From: Streptomyces lushanensis
GTDB lineage: Bacteria > Actinomycetota > Actinomycetes > Streptomycetales > Streptomycetaceae
Assembly: GCF_001700515.1 (NCBI RefSeq)
Contig: NZ_MAUD01000124.1
Span: 1 to 64,000, forward strand
DNA length: 64,000 nt
Reading direction: 5' to 3'
Every line of letters starts with the position of its first letter. Position 1 is the stretch's first letter. The notes under the pieces are model-generated. The model was not told where the DNA came from, searched no databases, and worked only from the letters and a program-made list of their open reading frames with translations. This document shows, in pieces, positions 1 through 7,509 of the stretch. A program made the translations under genes and the position numbers.

Positions 1-3000
1 GGGGCCCCGGCCGGGGCCCCGGTACCGGACCCGGCCCTGTCCCCGGCCGGGGCGGACGTCTCCCGGGTGGTGTCCCAGGCGTCCCAGTCGGCCAGGTCGG
101 ACAGGTCGGCGTCGCCGGGGCCCGGGCCGGAGGGGTCGTCGTCCGGTGGCTCGTCGTCCGGAAGATCGTCGTCCGGCGGCTCGGTCCCGAACGGGTCGGT
201 GTCGAACGGATCGTCGTCCGGCGGCTCGGCGTCGAACAGATCGATGTCGGGCGGCCCCGCGTCGGCGGGCGCGCCGCCGGGGCCGGTGGAGTCCGGCTCG
301 CCCCCTCCGGCCTCCTCCGTCGCGCCGGGCCGGTCCGCCGTGCCGGGCCGGTCCGCCGTGCCGGGCCGGTCCGCCGTGCCGGGCCGGTCCGCCGGCGCCG
401 TCGGGCCCGTCGGATCCGTCGGGGCCGTCGGATCCGTCGGGGCCGTCGGATCCGTGCGGTGGGGCGGTTCACCCCGCTCGGAGGCCGCGGATGTGTCCTC
501 GGCCTCCGCCCTCAGCAGCTCCTCCATGTGTGCCAGGACCGTGTCCGCCGCCGCGCGTCGGCGGGCCAGGGACTCCGGGTCCAGCGGAAGGGGCCAGGCG
601 TGAGGTGTGGTCTCGGCACGCAGGGACGGGTTCTCGTCGGTCTCCTCCGGCTCGTCCGCCCATGCCTCGATCTCGCCGTACCCCGACGCGCAGTGGTCGT
701 ACAGGGCGCGCAGAAAGTCCGACGGGCCGCGCGGGCGCTTCTGCGTCGGGCCCCACCAGTGGCCGGAGCCGAGCAGCAGGGTGCGCGGGCGGGTGAAGGT
801 GACATAGCCCAGGCGCAGTTCCTCCGTGTGCTGGTGCTCCTTCATCGCGTCCTTGAACGACTTGAGCCCCTTCGCGTCCCAGGACGGCACATCCGGCAGG
901 GTCGGCGCGTCGCCGCGCAGCGCGTGCGGCAGGACCTTCGGCTGGGACGTCCAGGCCTCGCGCGCCCGGCCGTTGGGGAACTGTCCCGTCACCAGTCCCG
1001 GTACGGCGACCACATTCCACTCAAGTCCCTTGGACTTGTGGGCGGTGAGCACCTTCACGGTGTTCTCGCCGCCCGGCAGCGCGTGGTCCAGGCCCTTCTC
1101 GTACTGCGCGGCCGTCCGCAGGAACGCCAGGAACGCCAGCAGTCCCGCCTCCCCGTCGAGCGCGGCGAAGGAGGCCGCGATGTCCAGGAAGCCGCTCAGC
1201 GTCTCGCGGCGGCGGGCGGCCAGCGCGTGCGGTGACGCGGACAGCTCGACCTCCAGACCGGTCGTCGCCAGGACGCGGTGCAGGACGTCCATCAAGGGAT
1301 CGGCCAGGGACCGGCGCAGCTCGCGCAGCTCGGCGGCCAGCCGCGCGAACCGCACACGGGCGGCGGCGGAGAAGGGCAGCCCGTCCGCCGGAGCGCCCGC
1401 GGGCTCCAGGAAGGTGTCGAGGGCGTCCGCGAGCGAGATCACCTCGGCCGGATCGGTGCCCTCGACCGCCGCGGCCAGCCGCGCGTCGAGATCGTCCTCA
1501 CCGTCCTCGCCGCCGCCCCGGTGGACCAGCAGCCGGGCCCTGCGGCCCAGCAGCGCGAGATCGCGCGGCCCGATACGCCAGCGCGGTCCGGTGAGCAGCC
1601 GTACGAGTGAGGCGTTGGCGCCCGGGTCCTGGAGGACCTCGCACATGGCGACGAGATCGGCGACCTCGGGAAGATGGAGGAGCCCGGAGAGCCCCACGAC
1701 CTCGACGGGTATGTCACGGGCCACCAGCGCGCCCTGGATCTCCGGGAAGTCACCGGCCGTACGGCACAGCACGGCGATCTCGCCCGGCTCCTCGCCCGTG
1801 CGCACCAGATGGGCGATCGAGTCGGCGAGCCACTCGATCTCCTCCGCGTGGGTCGGGAGCAGGGCGCAGCGCACCGCGCCGTCGCGCTCCGCGCCGGGCG
1901 CGGGCCGCAGCGCCTCGACGCCTTCGTGCATCGCGCGCAGCGGCCCGGCGAGACCGTTGGCGAGGTCGAGCAGACGGCCGCCGCTGCGCCGGTTCTCACT
2001 GAGCGAGAAGCGGGCGGCCGGGCCGCCGTCGGCGTACGGGAAATGCTCCGGGAAGTCGTCCAGATTGGCGACGGAGGCGCCGCGCCAGCCGTAGATCGCC
2101 TGGCAGGGGTCGCCGACCGCCGTCACCGCGTGCCCGGTGCCGCCGCCGAAGAGCCCGGACAGAAGCAGCCGTTGGGCGACCGAGGTGTCCTGGTACTCGT
2201 CGAGCAGGACGACCCGGAACTCGTCCCGGAGAATCGTCCCGACCTCGGGTCTGGTCGAGGCGAGTCCGGCCGAGAGCGCGATCTGGTCGCCGAAGTCGAG
2301 CAGATCGCGGGCGCGCTTGGCCTCGCGGTAACGCCCCACGAGGTCCAGCAGTTCACGGCGGGCGGCCACCGTCTCCGGCACCTTGCGCAGCTCGGCGTTG
2401 CTGAGCCTGGCACCGTCCAGGGCGCGCAGCAGCTCGCCGTCGTACGCGGCGAGGCCGCCCGGGTCCACGAGATGCTCGGCCAGCTCGGCGTCGAGCGCGA
2501 GCAGATCGCTGACCAGGGCGGGGAGCGTCTTGGTCAGGGCCGGGTACGGTCCGGGCGCCTCCCGCAGCACCCGCGCGGCGAGCTGGAAGCGGGTGGCGTC
2601 GGCGAGCAGCCGGGCCGTCGGCTCAAGTCCTATCCGCAGACCGTGGTCGGTGAGCAGCCGTCCCGCGAAGGCGTGGTACGTGGAGATCCGGGGCTCGCCC
2701 GGGGGGTGGTCCGGATCGATCACATCGGGGTCGGTGACCCCGGCCCTTACGAGCGCCTTGCGGACGCGCTCGGCCAGCTCGCCCGCCGCCTTGTTGGTGA
2801 AGGTGAGCCCGAGGACCTGTTCCGGGGCGACCTGTCCGCTGCCCACCAGCCACACCACGCGGGCGGCCATCACCGTGGTCTTCCCGGAGCCGGCTCCGGC
2901 CACGACGACCTGCGGGGCGGGCGGCGCCGTGATGCAGGCCACCTGCTCCGGGGTGAAGGGGATGCCGAGGAGCTCCTTGAGCTGCTCGGGATCGGTGAGA

Positions 3001-3011
3001 CGTACGGACAC
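1..3011 (-). CDS. adnB: AdnB-like UvrD-family helicase (3' end outside window)
   Basis: This is the second subunit of an AdnAB-type double-strand-break resection motor. The frame is open from a GTG at 3011 to the window edge (about 1003 codons), so the C-terminal end is not visible. Superfamily 1A motifs are present: Walker A AGAGSGKTT near residue 40, LLDEYQDT, GDPCQAIYGWRGA, and TAHKSKGLEW. After the helicase core comes an acidic, proline-rich linker with 6-residue repeats (ADRPGT and TDPTAP). The nuclease module known in this family would lie past the window start. A TAG stop at 3021-3023 leaves GTG 3011 as the only likely start, although its ribosome-binding site is weak. It lies 72 bp downstream of adnA, so the two are probably co-transcribed. 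The A/B assignment follows gene order in mycobacteria and is inferred. Confidence 0.85.
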   Translation of the reverse strand, partial: MSVRLTDPEQLKELLGIPFTPEQVACITAPPAPQVVVAGAGSGKTTVMAARVVWLVGSGQVAPEQVLGLTFTNKAAGELAERVRKALVRAGVTDPDVIDPDHPPGEPRISTYHAFAGRLLTDHGLRIGLEPTARLLADATRFQLAARVLREAPGPYPALTKTLPALVSDLLALDAELAEHLVDPGGLAAYDGELLRALDGARLSNAELRKVPETVAARRELLDLVGRYREAKRARDLLDFGDQIALSAGLASTRPEVGTILRDEFRVVLLDEYQDTSVAQRLLLSGLFGGGTGHAVTAVGDPCQAIYGWRGASVANLDDFPEHFPYADGGPAARFSLSENRRSGGRLLDLANGLAGPLRAMHEGVEALRPAPGAERDGAVRCALLPTHAEEIEWLADSIAHLVRTGEEPGEIAVLCRTAGDFPEIQGALVARDIPVEVVGLSGLLHLPEVADLVAMCEVLQDPGANASLVRLLTGPRWRIGPRDLALLGRRARLLVHRGGGEDGEDDLDARLAAAVEGTDPAEVISLADALDTFLEPAGAPADGLPFSAAARVRFARLAAELRELRRSLADPLMDVLHRVLATTGLEVELSASPHALAARRRETLSGFLDIAASFAALDGEAGLLAFLAFLRTAAQYEKGLDHALPGGENTVKVLTAHKSKGLEWNVVAVPGLVTGQFPNGRAREAWTSQPKVLPHALRGDAPTLPDVPSWDAKGLKSFKDAMKEHQHTEELRLGYVTFTRPRTLLLGSGHWWGPTQKRPRGPSDFLRALYDHCASGYGEIEAWADEPEETDENPSLRAETTPHAWPLPLDPESLARRRAAADTVLAHMEELLRAEAEDTSAASERGEPPHRTDPTAPTDPTAPTDPTGPTAPADRPGTADRPGTADRPGTADRPGATEEAGGGEPDSTGPGGAPADAGPPDIDLFDAEPPDDDPFDTDPFGTEPPDDDLPDDEPPDDDPSGPGPGDADLSDLADWDAWDTTRETSAPAGDRAGSGTGAPAGA
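325..456. repeat. 18-bp in-frame tandem repeats in the adnB linker
   Basis: Two neighbouring minisatellites are present. Three full copies and one partial copy of an 18-bp unit (ccgggccggtccgccgtg) occupy 325-393, and three near-identical copies of a second 18-bp unit occupy 403-456. Each unit encodes six residues, so copy-number changes keep the adnB frame. They code for part of the disordered linker between the helicase core and the expected nuclease domain. Confidence 0.85.
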
Positions 3012-3083
3012 CCGGAGAGGCTATCCGCCACCACTGACAACGCCCGCCGGGCGGTTGCCGCCGAGACGCCCCGGGCGCGGCTC

Positions 3084-6000
3084 TCACTCCACGACGTGCC
3101 GGCCCTCCGGCCGTGCGCTGCACGAGGCGTGGAAGGCGCAGTTCGCGCAGTGTCCCCCGGTGGTGGGGGTGAACCTCTCGTCCAGTACGCGGCCGGCGGC
3201 GGTGGTGAGCAGTTCGCCGACCCACTCCCCCGCGAGCGGCTCCTGTGCCTGGACCTTGGGGAGTTGCTCGCCGCCCTCCTTCTTCGGCGCCGGCTGGCGC
3301 AGTTGGACGAGTTCGGCGCCGCCCGGCTCCGGGCGCCGGCCGTCGAAGACCTCGTCCAGCGCGCCCTCCCGTACGGCGAGCTGGTAGACGGCGAGCTGGG
3401 GGTGGTGCGCCACCTCGTCCTTGGTGGGGGCCCGCTTGCCGGTCTTGAAGTCGACGACGTAGGCGCGGCCTTGGGTGTCCCGCTCCACACGGTCCATCGA
3501 GCCCCGGATGCGCACCTCGTACGCGCCCGCCTCCAGGGTGACGTCGAAACCGTGCTCGGTGGCGGCGGGAGTGCGTCCGCCGCGGTCCATGACATGCCAG
3601 CGCAGAAAGCGTTCGAGCGCCACGCGCGCGTGCTCCTTCTCCTGGCTGGACTTCCAGGGCGCGTCGAAGGCGAGCGCCTCCCACACGGAGTCCAGCCGCT
3701 CCATGAGGACGGCGAGATCGGCGGGGGTACGGCCGGAGGCGACCTCGTCGGCCAGGACATGGACGACGTTGCCGAAGCCCTGGGCGGCCGTGGCGGGCTC
3801 GTCCGCCTTCACCTCGCGGCCCAGGAACCACTGGAGCGCGCAGGTGTTCGCCAACTGGTCCAGGGCGCTGCCGGACAGCGCGACGGGCTGGTCCCGGTCG
3901 CGCAGCGGAACGGCGCTGCGGGTCGGCTCGTACAGGCCCCACCAGCGGTGCGGATGCGCGGACGGTACGAGCGGCTGGCCCTCCTCGTCGCCGAGCGCCG
4001 CGAGCCGGGCCAGACGGCGGGCGGCGGCGTCGCGCAGGGCGGGCGACGCCTCCGGGTCGACGGTGGTGGCGCGCAGCTCCGCGACGAGCGGGGCGACGGC
4101 GAGGGGGCGACGGGGGCGGCCGGTGATGTCCCTGGGCTCGACGCCGAGTTCGGTGAGGAACCGGGAGGGCTGGTCGCCGTCGTCGGCGGGCGCCTTGACG
4201 GCGGTGACGACGAGCCGGTCGCGCGCGCGGGTGGCGGCGACGTAGAAGAGTCGGCGCTCCTCGGTCAGGAGGGCGCCGGGAGTGAGGGGCTCGGCGAGGC
4301 CGTCCCGGCCGATCCTGTCCGCCTCCAGGAGGGAGCCGCGGCGGCGCAGATCGGGCCAGAGGCCCTCCTGCACACCCGCGACGACGACGAGCCGCCACTC
4401 CAGGCCCTTGGCCCGGTGGGCCGTCATCAGCCGTACGGCGTCGGAGCGTACGGCACGGCGGCTGAGGGTGTCGGCGGCGATGTCCTGGGCGTCCAGCTCC
4501 TCCAGGAAGTTGAGCGCGCCCCGGCCGCCGGTGCGCTCCTCGGCGCGGGCGGCGGCGTCGAAGAGGGCGCACACGGCGTCGAGGTCGCGGTCGGCGTTGC
4601 GGCCCGCCGCGCCGCCGCGCAGTGCGGAGCGTTCGAGCCTGGCCGGCCAGGGGGTGCCGTCCCAGAGCTCCCAGAGCGCCTCCTCCGCGGTGCCGCCGCC
4701 TTCGAGCAGCTCCCGCGCCTTGCGCAGCAGCGTGCCGAGCCGCTGGGCGCCCCGGGCGTACGCCGGATCGTGTGCGACCAGCCGCTCGGGCTCGGCGAGC
4801 GCCCGTGCGAGCAGCACGTCGGACGGCGCCGGCACCCGGTTGCCGCCGGCCCGCTCCTCGTCCCGCAGCGCGCGCCCGAGCCGGCGCAGATCCGCGGCGT
4901 CCATACCGCCGAGGGGGGAGGTGAGAAGGGCGAGGGCGGTCTCGACGTCGAGCGCGGTCTCGACGTCGGGGGTCGATTCGACCTCGGGGGTCGATTCGAC
5001 GTCAGGGGTCGTCCCGGCGTCGGGCCGGCCGACGGCACCGGGCGCGTCCGGCGCGGACGCGGGCCGCTCCGGCGCGGGCCGCTCCGGCCGGTCGTGGTCC
5101 CGCGCGTCGTCGTCGGGCACGTCCGGAACGTCCGGAACGTCCGGCGCGGGCACGTCCTGGTCCGGCGCGTCCTGCTCGGCCGTGCCCTCCTCCGGGCCGG
5201 GCCGGGGACGCAGCGCCGCCTCGGCCACCGCCCGGAGTGCCGTCAGGAGCGGCGACACCGCCGGTTCATGGCGCAGGGGCATGTCGTCGCCGTCCACCTC
5301 CAGTGGTACGCCCGCCGAGGTCAGCGCGCGACGGATGGAAGGGATGGTGCGACCGCCCGCACGGACCAGGACCGCCATGTCGTTCCACGGGATGCCGTCC
5401 TCCAGATGCGCGCGGCGGAGGATGTCGGCGATGTTGTCCAGCTCCGTGGAAGGAGTGGGGAATGTGTATGTCTCGACCTGGCCGCCCTGCCGTACCGGCA
5501 CCGGCTCACGGTGTGCCTGCACCTTCTCGGCGGGCAACCGTGTGAGCGGCATACGGCGGGTGAGCCGCCGGGTCGCGTCGAGCAGCCCCGCGCCGGAACG
5601 GCGGGAGGTGCCGAGGACCGCCACCGGTGCCGGGCGGCCGTCCGCGCGCGGGAAGGCGTGCGGAAAGTCCAGGATGCCGTTCACATCGGCGCCGCGGAAC
5701 GCGTAGATCGACTGGTCCGGATCGCCGAAGGCGACCAGTGTGCGGCCCTGTCCGGCCAGCGCGCCCAGCAGCCGGACCTGCGCCGGATCGGTGTCCTGGT
5801 ACTCGTCGACGAACACCGCGTCGTACTGGGCGACGAGCCGCTCCGCGACCTCGGGGCGGCCCGCCAGCAGCACCGCCCGGTGGACCAGCTCCGCGTAGTC
5901 GAGTACGCCCTGGATATCCAGAACATCCAGATACTCCGCGAGGAAGGACGCGGCGGCCGACCAGTCGGGGCGGCCCGTGCGCCGCGCGAACGCCGCCAGC

Positions 6001-6605
6001 GAGTCGGGGCCGAGGCCCAGCTCACGGCTCCGGGCGAGCACCGCCCGTACCTCGTCGGCGAAGCCGCGCGTGGTGAGGCACGCGCGCAGCTCGTCCGGCC
6101 ACCTCACGCGCCCCCGGCCCTCGCGCTCCAGCACGAGCTGGCCCGCGAGCAGATCCCGCACGGCGACGTCCTGCTCGGGGCCGGAGAGCAGCCTCAGCGG
6201 TTCGGTGAAGAGGTCCGCGTCCTGGTGCGCGCGGATCAGGGCGTAGCAGAACGAGTGAAAGGTGGTGGCCTGCGGGCCGCGTCCGCCGCCGAGCCGGACG
6301 GCCATCCGGTCGCGCAGCTCCACGGCCGCCTTGCGGCTGAAGGTGAGGACCAGGATCCGTTCGGGATCCGTCCCGCCCGCGACCCGCCGGGCGACCGACT
6401 CCACCAGCGTCGTGGTCTTGCCCGTACCCGGCCCCGCCAGCACCAGCAGCGGTCCCGTCCCGTGGTCAACCACCCCGCGCTGGGCTGCGTCCAGCTCAGG
6501 GGGGGCCACCGGGACCGGCGGCGTGCGCACCAGGCGGTACGCGCCCGGGATCCGCTGCCGTACCCGACGGTGCGGGGTACGCCCGGTGGAGGAGGAGGAA
6601 CTCAC
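3084..6605 (-). CDS. adnA: AdnA-like helicase-nuclease with Fe-S type nuclease domain
   Basis: This is the 1173-residue first subunit of an AdnAB-type helicase-nuclease that resects DNA ends for RecA-dependent repair. Walker A GPGTGKTTT is near residue 60, followed by VDEYQDTDPAQ, GDPDQSIYAFRGAD, TAHRAKGLEW and FYVAATRARDRL. The C-terminus has a RecB-like PD-(D/E)XK nuclease with the core VVDFKTGK. One cysteine in NTCALQWF before the nuclease and three in HCANCAFHASC after it match the four-Cys iron-sulfur clamp known in AddB-type nucleases. Residues of about 480-560 are an acidic, repeat-rich insert. The ATG at 6605 fits the family N-terminus. adnB follows 72 bp downstream. The family is secure; the A/B label is inferred from order. 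Confidence 0.9.
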   Translation of the reverse strand: MSSSSSTGRTPHRRVRQRIPGAYRLVRTPPVPVAPPELDAAQRGVVDHGTGPLLVLAGPGTGKTTTLVESVARRVAGGTDPERILVLTFSRKAAVELRDRMAVRLGGGRGPQATTFHSFCYALIRAHQDADLFTEPLRLLSGPEQDVAVRDLLAGQLVLEREGRGRVRWPDELRACLTTRGFADEVRAVLARSRELGLGPDSLAAFARRTGRPDWSAAASFLAEYLDVLDIQGVLDYAELVHRAVLLAGRPEVAERLVAQYDAVFVDEYQDTDPAQVRLLGALAGQGRTLVAFGDPDQSIYAFRGADVNGILDFPHAFPRADGRPAPVAVLGTSRRSGAGLLDATRRLTRRMPLTRLPAEKVQAHREPVPVRQGGQVETYTFPTPSTELDNIADILRRAHLEDGIPWNDMAVLVRAGGRTIPSIRRALTSAGVPLEVDGDDMPLRHEPAVSPLLTALRAVAEAALRPRPGPEEGTAEQDAPDQDVPAPDVPDVPDVPDDDARDHDRPERPAPERPASAPDAPGAVGRPDAGTTPDVESTPEVESTPDVETALDVETALALLTSPLGGMDAADLRRLGRALRDEERAGGNRVPAPSDVLLARALAEPERLVAHDPAYARGAQRLGTLLRKARELLEGGGTAEEALWELWDGTPWPARLERSALRGGAAGRNADRDLDAVCALFDAAARAEERTGGRGALNFLEELDAQDIAADTLSRRAVRSDAVRLMTAHRAKGLEWRLVVVAGVQEGLWPDLRRRGSLLEADRIGRDGLAEPLTPGALLTEERRLFYVAATRARDRLVVTAVKAPADDGDQPSRFLTELGVEPRDITGRPRRPLAVAPLVAELRATTVDPEASPALRDAAARRLARLAALGDEEGQPLVPSAHPHRWWGLYEPTRSAVPLRDRDQPVALSGSALDQLANTCALQWFLGREVKADEPATAAQGFGNVVHVLADEVASGRTPADLAVLMERLDSVWEALAFDAPWKSSQEKEHARVALERFLRWHVMDRGGRTPAATEHGFDVTLEAGAYEVRIRGSMDRVERDTQGRAYVVDFKTGKRAPTKDEVAHHPQLAVYQLAVREGALDEVFDGRRPEPGGAELVQLRQPAPKKEGGEQLPKVQAQEPLAGEWVGELLTTAAGRVLDERFTPTTGGHCANCAFHASCSARPEGRHVVE

Positions 6606-6901
6606 GTGGATCGCCGGTCCTGGAAGAGGTGCTGGTGGTGACGCGGGGGACAGGGGCGCCTGAGGCGCGGCGGGTGAAAGTGACGCGCGCCGTTGACGCT
6701 ACGCCGCCGGGCGGGCGGGACGCAGGCGGTCCGCCTCCCACGCCGCCGTCCGCCCTGCCGTCCACGCCGCCGTCCGCACCGCCGGGCGGAGGCGTCCGCC
6801 GTGCGCCGCCTCACGCGCCGTCGTGTGCGCCTTCGTCCGGTTCGTGTGGTCCTCAGCACGCCTGTGGCGCGTCCCGCGCCGGGGCCGGATGGCGGAAGCT
6901 G

Positions 6902-7315
6902 TCATATGTGAGCCACCCCGCCGGCCTCCGCGCCGCCGCCGTCCCAGCGCGCCCGCTTCAGGTCCAGCCGCGGCAGATGCCCCTCGGCGTTCCGCGGGGC
7001 CTCACGCAGCGGTGTGCCCTCCTCGCGGTAGCGGTCCAGGGCCGTCAGCTCATGTCCCGGGAGCAGCACACCGTCCGAGCGGACCACCCGCCACCAGGAC
7101 ACGGCGGCTCCGTAGAGGGCCATGACCCGGCCCACCTGGCGCGGGCCGCCCTCGCCGAGCCACTCCGCGACATCGCCGTACGTCATCACACGGCCGGACG
7201 GGATCAGCTCGGCGACATCCAGCACCCGCTCCGCGTACTCCGGCAGTTCTCCGGGCTCGTCGGCCCGGCCCGTGCCCGCGTCCGTCCCCTCGCGCGCGCT
7301 CTCGTCGTTCCTCAT
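6902..7315 (-). CDS. alkyltransferase-like (ATL) MGMT-family protein
   Basis: This is a 137-residue protein of the MGMT/ATL fold. GRVMTYGDVAEWLG and RQVGRVMALYG correspond to the DNA-binding helix-turn-helix region of alkylguanine alkyltransferases. At the active site, where true MGMT has PCHR, this protein reads SWWRVVRSDG, with tryptophan in place of the acceptor cysteine. That is the ATL signature: such proteins bind O6-alkylguanine and hand it to nucleotide excision repair rather than repairing it directly. The open frame extends upstream to 7495, but ATG 7315 (MRNDESAREG) gives the usual domain length. Its position beside adnAB fits a DNA-repair context. The biochemical role is taken from the family and was not tested here. 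Confidence 0.82.
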   Translation of the reverse strand: MRNDESAREGTDAGTGRADEPGELPEYAERVLDVAELIPSGRVMTYGDVAEWLGEGGPRQVGRVMALYGAAVSWWRVVRSDGVLLPGHELTALDRYREEGTPLREAPRNAEGHLPRLDLKRARWDGGGAEAGGVAHI

Positions 7316-7509
7316 CCGCCTTATCCTGCCGCACGCCACCGACACCTCCGTCGCCGCCGTCACCGAACGGTTCCGGAGCGCGTCCAGCCGGTCACCCTGT
7401 GTACGTACGGTTGCAAAGAGGAGCATTCCGCCCACCCCGAGTCCCCGCAATGCACCCTGATGCCCGCGTCTGTCGTCGGCTCGTGCCACCATCATCCCGG
7501 CGGTGACTG

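Noticed and set aside
1674-6641. 1655-codon open frame on the plus strand antisense to adnA/adnB
   Set aside because: Extreme third-position GC bias keeps antisense frames open; the sequence shows no domain, while the minus strand has full helicase motifs.
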